A stretch of 64,000 bases of DNA from an uncultured Polaribacter sp. Lineage in GTDB: Bacteria > Bacteroidota > Bacteroidia > Flavobacteriales > Flavobacteriaceae. How positions within the stretch are numbered: position 1 is the stretch's first letter; the number at the start of each line of letters is the position of its first letter. The translations under genes and the position numbers were made by a program. The stretch covers positions 1 through 64,000 of the forward strand of contig NZ_CANMVP010000020.1 in the NCBI RefSeq assembly GCF_947501385.1. Direction: 5' to 3'. Below the pieces are notes generated by a model that ran no database searches, was not told the DNA's origin, and saw only the letters and a program-made list of their open reading frames with translations. Positions 32,852-42,074 of the stretch are shown here, one piece after another.

Positions 32852-34018
32852 TTAATATAAAATTTTGTCAATCATTTTATCTATGGTAAATAAATCTTTC
32901 GAAACCTCTATTTGATGAGCAATATCTAAATCTTTATCTATTAACTCTTTTAATGTTGTCAAAAGCACTTCATTATTCCAAGAATTAGTCACAGAATATA
33001 AATTATTAGTTCTAAAAAGTGTTTCTATTTCACTATTTCTGTCAGTAATAACTAGAATTTTACAGCCAGTTATTAGTAAATTTGGTAATTTCGAAGGTAA
33101 TGAGCCTTTAGATGTTTTTTCTTTTTGAGGTACAATTTGCACAGAACTTCTATGGTATAATTCCTCTAAATTTTCTCTATTCACTAGATCGTAAAAATTA
33201 ATATCCTGGTTCTTATTCTTGTCCTTAAGATTATTAAAAATAGTACCTTGAGAGAAAAAATAAAATTTTAAGTTTTTTGTCTTTTTTGATGAGTAGTCAA
33301 AAAAATTATATAATTTTTCTGGATTTTGTTTATCTCCTAAAGCTCCAGAATATACTATGTTTATTGTTTCTGAACTTAAAATATTTTCTAAATCATTAGT
33401 TATTTTATTTTTTATCGAATGGAATGGGTATTGCACCTCTAATTTAGTTTCATCTAAATTATATAATTCATTAGCAACATCTTTCATTTCATTTGATAAA
33501 AAAATAAGTCTATCACAATTTTTAAAGCATTTTTTCTCAATTTTATTAATGAAATAGGTAATAAATTTATTAAATACTCCTTTTTTTGTAGAAGAGTAAA
33601 TTTCTTGAAGATCATGAACCATACCCACTTTTTTTATACTTTTCAAAAAAGATATTACTGAAAAAAAAGCAAAACTTGGTGGAAAAACAGGCACTACAAT
33701 ATCTATTTTATTTTTGTACTTGAATAATTTTCTTAACACAAAAAAAGCATAGCCTATTTCTAAAACGAATCTTCTAAAGATTGTTTTTTTTGAATAAAAA
33801 AGATTTTTACCTCCTCTAATTATTTTAATTCCTTTTAATTGATTATTACTTTTTTTTGATTTCCAGTCTGGATAAAATGGATGAAAACATAATATGGTTA
33901 CACTATGCCCTTTATCTCTTAATTCGAGAGCAAAATTTGTATTGAATTTTCCTGTAGAAATAGGTTCTGGAAAAAAAAATGGAGATAGTATTAAAATATT
34001 TTTAGAGAGGGTTTTCAT
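32852..34018 (-). CDS. Family 4 glycosyltransferase, WbuB-like
   Basis: This 388-residue GT-B enzyme has the N-terminal loop ILSPFFFPEPISTGKFNTN (about 10-28), as in WbuB-type transferases, and a C-terminal donor domain with IVYSGALGDKQNPE and a KGSLPSKLPNLL stretch where GT4 proteins carry the E-x7-E region. It probably acts in repeat-unit assembly at the cytoplasmic face. It overlaps the next gene by 4 bases, within the polysaccharide operon. Confidence 0.88.
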   Translation of the reverse strand: MKTLSKNILILSPFFFPEPISTGKFNTNFALELRDKGHSVTILCFHPFYPDWKSKKSNNQLKGIKIIRGGKNLFYSKKTIFRRFVLEIGYAFFVLRKLFKYKNKIDIVVPVFPPSFAFFSVISFLKSIKKVGMVHDLQEIYSSTKKGVFNKFITYFINKIEKKCFKNCDRLIFLSNEMKDVANELYNLDETKLEVQYPFHSIKNKITNDLENILSSETINIVYSGALGDKQNPEKLYNFFDYSSKKTKNLKFYFFSQGTIFNNLKDKNKNQDINFYDLVNRENLEELYHRSSVQIVPQKEKTSKGSLPSKLPNLLITGCKILVITDRNSEIETLFRTNNLYSVTNSWNNEVLLTTLKELIDKDLDIAHQIEVSKDLFTIDKMIDKILY

Positions 34019-35259
34019 ACTTCTTTTCTTTCTTTTATAAATATAAACATAGCTATTAAATAAACATAAATAACAATTCCGTAATGTCTAGAAAAATAAT
34101 TTTCTGTAAGATTAATAGCCAAAATTTGAAATAATAGAAACAATCCTAAAACTGAGTGTTTAATTTTTATAAATGTGTAAAATAGATATATTATAAATAA
34201 AAGCAGAAAAAACCACCCTCCATAAGTGACTAAGTTGATATAATAATTGTGTGTGTTAAACGTTTGTTTTAGATAAAAATTGCTATCGTTATTTTGTTTG
34301 TAACAATCATTCAGTTTTTCCTGTAATTTATCTCCATAACCAAAAAGAGGCGTTTCTTTTAATAAAGTTAAAGAACATTTTAAAATAGCTATTCTAGTAT
34401 TGGAAGAGTTGTAATAATCACCAACAATTGGTTTATTTATCTCTGTTTTAATTTCTTTAAATCGCTCTCCAATTCCTTTTTTTGCAGGATAAATTAAAAT
34501 AGCCAGTAAAATAACCGTTGGAAGTAAAAACAATACACCTCGTTTTAATCCTTTTTTTGAAATTAAGTAAACAATGTTACTAAATATAGTAAGTAGCAAT
34601 AATAGGATTATCATTCGAGAAGAAAATAAAAATATAAAAAAAACCATTGCTAAAATGTTAATAGTGGTAGCTATTTTATTATTATTAGTAGTAGTACTAG
34701 TAATTAATGAAAAAAAAGATATAGTAAAGCTTATTAATAAAAATGAGCTAAAATAAGTTGGATGTATTGTAAATAAATAATTTTCTGATACAAATTCTCT
34801 AAAAAAAGGGATACTATTGTGTACCAAAAAGAACTTATCTATTGAATGATGAAATAGAAAGAACAACACATATATGAAGCATTGTAACAATAAACTTGTT
34901 TGAAAAATATATAATGATTTTTTTTTAATATCTGAATCAATATAACTTGGTCTGAAAGCAAATAACAAAGGAAAAATTAAGAACGGTAAATTTAGTAAAA
35001 CCCTATCAAAATTATTATCTAAAGTTAATAATTCATGCAAAAAATACATCCAAAAAGGGATTGTTAAAACCCAGAATTTTGAGTCTATTTTTTGCTTCTT
35101 TTTTGTTTTAATATTGCTAACTAAAGTCAAAAGTGCACAAATAATAATTAGGATAGAATTTATATTTTCCTTAAGTAATGGAAATAAGGCCAATCCTAAA
35201 AATGATAATTTTATTACTTTCTCTAGCCAATTATTTTTCATTAAAAATCGCTTTTTCAT
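34015..35259 (-). CDS. O-antigen ligase/polymerase-like membrane protein
   Basis: This 414-residue protein has about ten to twelve hydrophobic segments and one large periplasmic loop (about 265-335) followed by the Wzy_C-type signature THNYYINLVTYGGWFFLLLF. It could be the WaaL-type ligase or the Wzy polymerase of this locus; sequence alone does not decide. The ATG at 35259 overlaps the previous gene by 29 bases, while a second in-frame ATG at 35241 would cut the overlap to 11 bases and may be the true start. Confidence 0.85.
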   Translation of the reverse strand: MKKRFLMKNNWLEKVIKLSFLGLALFPLLKENINSILIIICALLTLVSNIKTKKKQKIDSKFWVLTIPFWMYFLHELLTLDNNFDRVLLNLPFLIFPLLFAFRPSYIDSDIKKKSLYIFQTSLLLQCFIYVLFFLFHHSIDKFFLVHNSIPFFREFVSENYLFTIHPTYFSSFLLISFTISFFSLITSTTTNNNKIATTINILAMVFFIFLFSSRMIILLLLLTIFSNIVYLISKKGLKRGVLFLLPTVILLAILIYPAKKGIGERFKEIKTEINKPIVGDYYNSSNTRIAILKCSLTLLKETPLFGYGDKLQEKLNDCYKQNNDSNFYLKQTFNTHNYYINLVTYGGWFFLLLFIIYLFYTFIKIKHSVLGLFLLFQILAINLTENYFSRHYGIVIYVYLIAMFIFIKERKEV

Positions 35260-36319
35260 ATAATAACTGCCAATCTTTTAATCTAGTATCCCAAGAATAG
35301 ACTTTCTTAACATAGTTATAAAGAAGCTTGCCTTTTGCGTTTCTCTTTTCTAAAGACCAACTTAAAGTTTCCTTTAAAGCATCTGTTAATTCTTGTATGT
35401 TTGGGTTTATTAATTTACCACCATTTAAATTCCATTCTGGTTTCAAACCAGTATTATATGTTGTAATCATTGGTGTTTTTAGCGAAGCTGCTTCCAAATT
35501 CACCATGCCTATTACATCTGAAAATGAAGGACTTGCCATTACCCAAGCATTTTTTATTAATTTAGTTTTAACTTCTCCTTTAACCTCTCCCAAAAAAATT
35601 ACTTTATCCTTTAAGTTTAATGATTCTACTACTTCTTCTAATTCTTTTTTATACTTATTAAAACCTCCTGCAATTTGAAGTTTTACTTTGTTATTGTCTA
35701 TTTTTGAAAATGCTTTTATTAAAATATCAATTCCTTTAGTCTTATTAAGCCTTCCTAAGTAAAGTATATTTTTTTCCGTAAAATTTACTTTATTGTTTTG
35801 CTCTGCTATTGAAATTAAATTGGGAATTTCATCACTATTACTTTTTTTAAAAAATCTTTTTATTGTTTCTGTTTCAATAGGGGTTATGGTATGAAATACT
35901 AATGCTTTTGAAAAATACTTTTTACTTAATAGATTAAAATAAAGTTTCTTTTTTAATGTTCCTTTTTTCCAAAGCCAAGGTTGAAACATCCCATGTAAAC
36001 TTAAAACCATTGGAATTTTATTTTCCACAGCAATTTTTGCACCTATATATTGTGGATATAACCAAGCACCATGAATGTGTACTACTTCTATTTTTTGTTC
36101 ATTAATTATTGTAAGAATACTTTTTTTCCATTCTTGAGAATACAACCATTTGGTAGTTGATTTTACAACAAAAATAGCATCGCTTTTTTCCTTATCTGAA
36201 GCAATAATGTAAGATTTATGCCCCATTTTTTTTAAGAAAAAATCAAGATTCTTAATAACTGTTCTTAACCCTCCACTTTTAATAGAAAAATCTTCAACTA
36301 TGTGTAATATCCTCATCAA
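35231..36319 (-). CDS. Family 4 glycosyltransferase
   Basis: This 362-residue GT-B enzyme opens with ILHIVEDFSIKSGGLRTVI, has LSLHGMFQPW and the donor-binding half ENILYLGRLNKTKGIDILI, then SPSFSDVIGMVNLEAASLKTP, the latter covering the E-x7-E region. It is predicted to be a retaining transferase working on the repeat unit in the cytoplasm. Overlaps with both neighbours (26 and 29 bases) support tight cotranslation in the operon. Confidence 0.9.
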   Translation of the reverse strand: MMRILHIVEDFSIKSGGLRTVIKNLDFFLKKMGHKSYIIASDKEKSDAIFVVKSTTKWLYSQEWKKSILTIINEQKIEVVHIHGAWLYPQYIGAKIAVENKIPMVLSLHGMFQPWLWKKGTLKKKLYFNLLSKKYFSKALVFHTITPIETETIKRFFKKSNSDEIPNLISIAEQNNKVNFTEKNILYLGRLNKTKGIDILIKAFSKIDNNKVKLQIAGGFNKYKKELEEVVESLNLKDKVIFLGEVKGEVKTKLIKNAWVMASPSFSDVIGMVNLEAASLKTPMITTYNTGLKPEWNLNGGKLINPNIQELTDALKETLSWSLEKRNAKGKLLYNYVKKVYSWDTRLKDWQLLYEKAIFNEK

Positions 36320-37481
36320 AATCTTTTAAAAAAATAAGTAAAAAAAAGTAAAATTCTGGCGGAAAATAATGTCCTTCTCTAATCAACTTTACGATGAGAT
36401 AAAAGAAGGTGCTTTGCCTTATTATTTTTTTATCTTTTTGAAATAAGGAAAAACTTACATAAAAAAAATAGAGTAAAAAAACAACTGCTAAAATTCCAAA
36501 ATCTCCTATCAGCCTCAAAAATAATGAGTTTGCATCTGTTCTATTAATTTTAGATAATTTAAGTGTTACTAAATATTTTGGTGGTTTTATTTTCTTGTAA
36601 AATTTATCATACTCATATTGGTAACCTCCTAACCCAGCACCTATAGGTGTTTTCATAATAATTTCTTTAGCAACAAAAGCATTACTAATAAAAGCGTAGG
36701 AGCTTAAATTTGTATATTCTTTAAATTTACCAGAATTAATAGCATTTAAAGACTCGTTGGTTTCTTTTAATCTTCTTACTAATAAATTACTATCATTTTC
36801 ATCTACAGATTTATTCCACTGTGTGCTTATATAGTAAATAGACGACCCTAAGACAATAATTACTAACCAAGAATATTTAATAAAATATTTTACTTTAAAT
36901 AAAGGTAAAATTAAAATTAGAATTAAACCTATATAACCGATGGAAGATTTTGACAACATAACAGTAAAAACAACTATTGCCAACCTCAAATACTTTTTTC
37001 TTCGGAAAAAAAAATATGATGCAGGCAACATAATTACTGCATAATGAGCTGGTTCTGTTAATATTCCGTTCAATCTATTTACTGAGAATGCATTAATTTC
37101 AAAAAAATACATTGGTATTGCTAATACTGCAATCCAAAATGCAAAATCAAGATAGGTTTGGAATACTGTTTTAGTAGAGTAACATTTTAAAAAGTTATAG
37201 AAAAAAATACTGCTAATTGAAATCCCTATTAGTTGAGCAAATAAAGATTTAATTGGATTCCATAAGAGTAAGTAACTCAAAATACCATGTCCCAAAAGAA
37301 AACATAACAATATAATTAAATTTTTTGAAACTGTTAGTTTATGGTTTACTGACAATAATAAAGAATTAGACAGTAAAATAACGTAAAACAACTTTATATC
37401 AATAAAATAATTTATATAAAATGCTTCTGTAAAAAGAGAAAACACACTAGAAAAAATGATATATTTATCTAATAACCGCAT
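36294..37481 (-). CDS. Wzy-like polysaccharide polymerase (multi-pass membrane protein)
   Basis: This 395-residue protein has about ten membrane segments with a periplasmic region (about 215-300, containing GAGLGGYQYEYD). The topology is that of Wzy or EpsG-type polymerases, which join repeat units on the outer face of the inner membrane. Sequence conservation in this class is poor, so the name rests on topology and context. It overlaps both neighbouring glycosyltransferase genes. Confidence 0.8.
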   Translation of the reverse strand: MRLLDKYIIFSSVFSLFTEAFYINYFIDIKLFYVILLSNSLLLSVNHKLTVSKNLIILLCFLLGHGILSYLLLWNPIKSLFAQLIGISISSIFFYNFLKCYSTKTVFQTYLDFAFWIAVLAIPMYFFEINAFSVNRLNGILTEPAHYAVIMLPASYFFFRRKKYLRLAIVVFTVMLSKSSIGYIGLILILILPLFKVKYFIKYSWLVIIVLGSSIYYISTQWNKSVDENDSNLLVRRLKETNESLNAINSGKFKEYTNLSSYAFISNAFVAKEIIMKTPIGAGLGGYQYEYDKFYKKIKPPKYLVTLKLSKINRTDANSLFLRLIGDFGILAVVFLLYFFYVSFSLFQKDKKIIRQSTFFYLIVKLIREGHYFPPEFYFFLLIFLKDFDEDITHS

Positions 37482-38226
37482 GTAAAATATTTTTTACTTT
37501 ATATTTAAAAGACCATAAAATAAAATCGGCTTTTGCCAATGTTCTATTTAAACCTATTTTAATTTTAGCGCTGGTAGTTTCTTTATAAACGTCAATTACT
37601 CTGTTATTACTTATTCCCTCACTAGACATTACTAAAATAAAATTATTGAGATAGGATGTTTTAAGTTTGTCTTTTGCCCTAAGCAGCAATTCGTAATCTG
37701 CAGCAATTTTATAATTTGTGTCAAATAATCCATATTTTTGAAAATACGCTGCATTATGAAATCCTCCTGCATGGGCAATTGTCATTTTTCGTTTAAAATC
37801 TTTCCATTTCCATGCTTTTTTGAAGCAAATTTTATGATCTATTTTTATACTAGAATGAATAAAATCCGGTTCAAAATTTAAATCTTCTATCTTTTTTTTA
37901 TAGGATGCCAAAGCAATTTTTAGATAAAAATCGTCCGATCCTAAAAAAGAAATCCATTTGCCACTTGCCTCTTTTATTCCTTTATTAAATGCATCATAAA
38001 TGCCAAAATCTTTTTCTGAAATCCATTTGTAAACAATTCCTTTTTTTTTAAAATCTACTTCAAAAGATTTTACAATTGCTAACGTTGAATCTTTTGAATT
38101 TCCATCTACTATTATATATTCAAAATCAGTAATAGTTTGCGCTAACACAGATTTTACAGTTCTTTTTATAGTTAAAGCACTATTGAAGGATGCTGTAACA
38201 ATAGTAAATAATGGTTTGTTTATCAA
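37465..38226 (-). CDS. Family 2 glycosyltransferase
   Basis: This 253-residue GT-A enzyme shows FTIVTASFNSALTIKRTVKS at the N-terminus, YIIVDGNSKDST, WISEKDFGIYDAFNKGI and FLGSDD, the canonical nucleotide-sugar and metal sites of the WcaA-like GT2 group. It should be cytoplasmic, adding a sugar to the lipid-linked repeat. It overlaps the polymerase-like gene by 17 bases. Confidence 0.92.
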   Translation of the reverse strand: MINKPLFTIVTASFNSALTIKRTVKSVLAQTITDFEYIIVDGNSKDSTLAIVKSFEVDFKKKGIVYKWISEKDFGIYDAFNKGIKEASGKWISFLGSDDFYLKIALASYKKKIEDLNFEPDFIHSSIKIDHKICFKKAWKWKDFKRKMTIAHAGGFHNAAYFQKYGLFDTNYKIAADYELLLRAKDKLKTSYLNNFILVMSSEGISNNRVIDVYKETTSAKIKIGLNRTLAKADFILWSFKYKVKNILHAVIR

Positions 38227-38230
38227 TTTT

Positions 38231-39061
38231 TTAAATCTTAATATTAAATTTTAATAGTATTCTTCTTATATAATATTTTAACAGGTAAAGAAATAAATTT
38301 TGAGTTCGTTGAGAAATTAATATTCCTTTAAAATTATTATTTTTAGTGTTAAGCATTTCTTTATCAAATAGTCTGTTTTTTCCTAGCAAATACCTATAGG
38401 GGTAATAGCCGTAATCGCTTATATCTTTTTCAAGCAATAGATTATTGTGTTTCTTACATAATAAACTTAATATAGATTGGTCATGTCTATGTGCTATAAA
38501 TTCTGGGTAATTTTTTTTTCCTAATTCATTTGGGTCGTCACTCAAAATTCTACTATCTGAACAGAGGGTTTTATATTTTTCAACGAAATTTATTGACTCT
38601 TTACATTTTTTTAATAAGAAAAAAGTTCCTAAAACTTGAGAGGTTTCTGTGTATTTAACATTATCTGCGTTCATTAAAATGAAAGCATCTCTTTTAGTCC
38701 ATTGTTTTTCTATTAAGGGTAACCTAAAGCAAAGGATTTCTTTATTTTTCTTTTGCATGTGTTTTACTAATGGTAAAACACTTTTTAAAAAGAACGAACC
38801 GCTATCTGCATACATTAAATAATCACCTTCATTAATTCTATTTAAAGCTTTTTCAACTATATAAGGTTTCCAAAAATAATTACCAGACCCTTTTTCTTTA
38901 TATTTAAGACTTTCTTTATTTAATGATAAGCTTTGTTCGTTTATATCGCTAAAATCATATTCGATAACGTGATCAAATTTTCCAAATAGCTTAGCCGATA
39001 AAGTGTTCCATTTTTGCTTATTTCTGAATTTTTCATCTGCAAAATTAACAAGTGTTATCAT
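38231..39061 (-). CDS. Putative glycosyltransferase of unassigned family
   Basis: This 276-residue soluble protein is not one I recognise by name. It has LVNFADEKFRNKQ near the start, GNYFWKPYIVEKAL (about 78-91), DYLMYADSGSFFL (about 99-111, a D-x-D-like acidic site in the position of a GT-A metal motif) and AHRHDQSILSLL (about 206-217). The latter resembles the H-D-Q motif of some GT-A enzymes from capsule loci. It is five bases from the fucosyltransferase gene in the operon. Function as a transferase is inferred from these motifs and context. Confidence 0.72.
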   Translation of the reverse strand: MITLVNFADEKFRNKQKWNTLSAKLFGKFDHVIEYDFSDINEQSLSLNKESLKYKEKGSGNYFWKPYIVEKALNRINEGDYLMYADSGSFFLKSVLPLVKHMQKKNKEILCFRLPLIEKQWTKRDAFILMNADNVKYTETSQVLGTFFLLKKCKESINFVEKYKTLCSDSRILSDDPNELGKKNYPEFIAHRHDQSILSLLCKKHNNLLLEKDISDYGYYPYRYLLGKNRLFDKEMLNTKNNNFKGILISQRTQNLFLYLLKYYIRRILLKFNIKI

Positions 39062-39066
39062 AATTT

Positions 39067-40068
39067 TTATAAATTCTCATTTACTATTCTACTCATAAAA
39101 CTAAATAAGTTGTATTTTTTTAAAATTAGTGCTCTAGCTTCGATTAATTTAGACATATTCTTTTCATGAAAATCACTCTCAACAACAGATTTTAGCTCCT
39201 CTATACTGTCTCTTTCATTAATATCTAAAGGATAAAAACTGCCTTCTGGAAAGTAATCTAACATATTTGTACAGCCATAATATATAGGCGTTGCAAAACT
39301 TAAAACTGCATCAGAAAATTTCTCACTCCAATAAAAGGGAGCTTTTTCATTTTCTATAACAAGAACATACCTGCTTTTTGAAAAAGGAAACCATTTGCCC
39401 TTTGGTGCATTATCTATATATTGTTTAAAATTTGCCCATTTAGAACCTCCATACAAGTTGAACTTATAATTGCTTTTACATAGTTTTTCTATAAAATCTG
39501 CTCTAACTTTATGCCCTTCTATACTTGTTAAGTTAGAATTTATAGTAGATAAATTAATGCTTTTTTCTGGATATTTTGCAGCTTCTAAAAAATTGTAATC
39601 TATAATCTTTTCGCTTTCTATTCTATCTGTATAATAATTACCTCCTAAATGCCAATGAACAAAAGGAGGAGATAAAATAAATTTATCATTATTTTTTTTT
39701 ATAGCATGTTGATCTGTTGTAAAAACCTTTTTAAATTTTCGCACTACTTTAGGTGCAGAAAGATCTAGTTTTCTAATATATTTTGGTGGCTCTATATGTA
39801 ATAAAAAACTGTTTTTTTTATTATACTTTAGTGCCTTATTTGGTTTATTTATAACAAAATCAAAATCTGGAGTTAAGTCGTTATAGAAAATAGTGTTGTT
39901 TACAATTCCAGAATTATTTGGAGTTTGATTTATTATAAAGCTGTTATAGCTAGCTGCGTTAGAAGATATTCTTACTTTTATCAAAGAATTATTTAGAAAA
40001 TCTTTCCTTCTTCTTGCTCCTTTAAAATCCTCTAAAATATATTTTAAATCTTTAATTAGGTTTTTCAT
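39067..40068 (-). CDS. Alpha-1,3/1,4-fucosyltransferase, GT10 family
   Basis: This 333-residue enzyme has the GT10 donor-binding signature: YVLVIENEKAPFYWSEKF, then ATPIYYGCTNMLDYFPEGSF and PLDINERDSIEEL. It should transfer L-fucose from GDP-fucose, which fits gmd and fcl in the same operon. The N-terminal acceptor domain contains LLHIEPPKYIR. The frame extends to an upstream codon at 40098 that overlaps the acetyltransferase gene by 47 bases; ATG 40068 (MKNLIKDLKYIL) gives a 17-base overlap and is preferred. Confidence 0.88.
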   Translation of the reverse strand: MKNLIKDLKYILEDFKGARRRKDFLNNSLIKVRISSNAASYNSFIINQTPNNSGIVNNTIFYNDLTPDFDFVINKPNKALKYNKKNSFLLHIEPPKYIRKLDLSAPKVVRKFKKVFTTDQHAIKKNNDKFILSPPFVHWHLGGNYYTDRIESEKIIDYNFLEAAKYPEKSINLSTINSNLTSIEGHKVRADFIEKLCKSNYKFNLYGGSKWANFKQYIDNAPKGKWFPFSKSRYVLVIENEKAPFYWSEKFSDAVLSFATPIYYGCTNMLDYFPEGSFYPLDINERDSIEELKSVVESDFHEKNMSKLIEARALILKKYNLFSFMSRIVNENL

Positions 40069-40633
40069 TATTAAAATAGCTAGGTTCATAGTTACCAAAT
40101 GGTGAAATTACTGATTTTGAAGGAGTTCTTTTTCTAATAACCTTACAAGGATTTCCCACACATATTGAATACGCTGGTAAACTTTTTACTACTACAGAAC
40201 CAGCTCCAACAACTGTCCCTTTTCCAATAGTCACTCCTCCTAAAATTGTTACGTTGGCACCTATCCAATTTTCGCCTTCAATAATAATTTCTTGATTTAT
40301 AGTTTTGGCACTATAGTCATTTGTTTCGTGCCCACCAGAAACTATTGTTAAACCAATTGCTGTTTGAACATAATTACCAATTTCAACTTTATTAAAAGCC
40401 CATATTTTATTGAAATGTCCTAAACTTACATTATTCCCAATTGATATGTTTTTGGGATGTAAAAATCTAAATCCTAAATCTATAAAACAATTTTTCTCAA
40501 TACTAATTCCAGTAATTTTTAAAATAAAAGTTCTTACAAATAAGAACGGCTTAAGATTAATAGCAAATATACTAGAGAATAAATTCAATATTGTGAAAAC
40601 CCAATCCTTTAAAAATTCTAATATTTTTTTCAT
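40052..40633 (-). CDS. Hexapeptide-repeat acyltransferase (WcaF/CapG-like)
   Basis: This 193-residue protein has a left-handed beta-helix (about 55-180) with hexapeptide turns (NISIGNNVSLG, ENWIGANVTILGGVTIGKGTVVGAGS split across turns) and the closing PAYSICVGNPCKVIRKR. These features are typical of O-acetyltransferases of the NodL/LacA/WcaF group. It likely acetylates a sugar of the repeat unit using acetyl-CoA. A hydrophobic N-terminal 40 residues may associate with the membrane. Confidence 0.9.
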   Translation of the reverse strand: MKKILEFLKDWVFTILNLFSSIFAINLKPFLFVRTFILKITGISIEKNCFIDLGFRFLHPKNISIGNNVSLGHFNKIWAFNKVEIGNYVQTAIGLTIVSGGHETNDYSAKTINQEIIIEGENWIGANVTILGGVTIGKGTVVGAGSVVVKSLPAYSICVGNPCKVIRKRTPSKSVISPFGNYEPSYFNNEKPN

Positions 40634-40642
40634 AATTTATTT

Positions 40643-42028
40643 TTACTGTAGAATCTTATCTAAAAAAGCTGTTTTTCTGTCTGAAAATATGAAATATTTT
40701 ACTTGAAATATGTTTCCAATAGCAGTAATTAATAAACATATTGATGTTGCTATGATTACTCCATAAGTATTATTACCCGTAAATTTAATAAAGAAAATAG
40801 ATAATGGAATGTTTAAAATCATTGTAAATATAGTCATATACATAATTAGTCTAACTTTGCTAATACCACCTAATATTGTGGAAAATATTCCTGTAACCAT
40901 ACTCAAGAAGGTATAAACAGCAAAAGACACTAGTAGTTCACTAGAAATAATCATTGACTCATTAATCCAAATAGTTATTATTTTTCTACCTGAGAAAACC
41001 ATTATAATTAGTATTGGAAAAATTACTATTAAAGCCATTAATTGTTTTTTTACTATTTTTCTTATCCAAATAAAATCCTTTTTCACATAAGCCTCTGTAT
41101 ATGCAGACCAAAGAGGAATCATTATTAATGTAGATAGCATTGTAATAACACCAAAATATCTAAAAGTTATGCTATATGGAGTAACTTCTTCTGGAGATAT
41201 CACATGAGATATAATTAATGTATCTGTCTGGAAAATTATTATTCCTGCTAGTTGTATAAAAAAAAATTTACCTCCTAATGAGAATAAATCTTTAACTTTA
41301 TTTTTATCGAAAAAAGTAAAAGATGGTCTAAAACTTTTGTATTTTCTACTGAACATCCAAAAACTAAAAAAAACAAAAATTATAAAAGGAATTATAGTGT
41401 AAATAACTCCAATACCTAAAAGATTATCCTTCAGTTCTTCTTTAAACACTAAAAAAATCAATAGAACAATAAAATTAGAAATAGCAATAATTAGCGAAGG
41501 ATAAGCTGGTTTATGGTTAGCTAATAATATTGAATTTATCAATTTTAAAGAGAATTGTGCAACTGTAATTGAGAAAAGAATAAAAATTAAATATTTAATT
41601 TCTTCTTGAAAATTTTCATTAACATTAAAAGCAGATGCCCAATTAACATAATTCCAAGGTAAATAGAATATTAATATTACTGAGATTGATAAAAAAATCA
41701 TTATAATATATGCAGTACTAATGTATTCTTTACCTTCCTTTAAATTACCCCTTGCTATAGATTCAGAAAACTTATTCCTAAGTCCATTTCCAATACCAAT
41801 ATCAAAAATTTCTATCCATGATAAAACACTAAATATAGTAATCCATACTCCATATTTATAATTGCTTAAAATATCTAATGTTAATGGTATTAACATTAAA
41901 TTTATAATCACACTAAACCCTTTTATAAAAAAAAGTGAAATAATATTAGACTTTGCTTTTATTGACCTTTCATTCCCCTTGGATATATATTGAAATATTT
42001 TGGAAAAAAAAATTTTGAAAAATATCAT
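40643..42028 (-). CDS. Wzx-type flippase (MOP superfamily)
   Basis: This 461-residue protein has about twelve to fourteen membrane segments, with SIKAKSNIISLFFIKGFSVI at the N-terminus and the PST/Wzx pattern of paired helices. It should flip the undecaprenyl-linked repeat unit across the inner membrane. It lies between fcl and the acetyltransferase gene. The name rests on topology plus locus context; conservation is low in this superfamily. Confidence 0.88.
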   Translation of the reverse strand: MIFFKIFFSKIFQYISKGNERSIKAKSNIISLFFIKGFSVIINLMLIPLTLDILSNYKYGVWITIFSVLSWIEIFDIGIGNGLRNKFSESIARGNLKEGKEYISTAYIIMIFLSISVILIFYLPWNYVNWASAFNVNENFQEEIKYLIFILFSITVAQFSLKLINSILLANHKPAYPSLIIAISNFIVLLIFLVFKEELKDNLLGIGVIYTIIPFIIFVFFSFWMFSRKYKSFRPSFTFFDKNKVKDLFSLGGKFFFIQLAGIIIFQTDTLIISHVISPEEVTPYSITFRYFGVITMLSTLIMIPLWSAYTEAYVKKDFIWIRKIVKKQLMALIVIFPILIIMVFSGRKIITIWINESMIISSELLVSFAVYTFLSMVTGIFSTILGGISKVRLIMYMTIFTMILNIPLSIFFIKFTGNNTYGVIIATSICLLITAIGNIFQVKYFIFSDRKTAFLDKILQ

Positions 42029-42074
42029 TTTATCTTTTTAATGAAACTTGATGTTGTATTTTGACAGTTTTATG

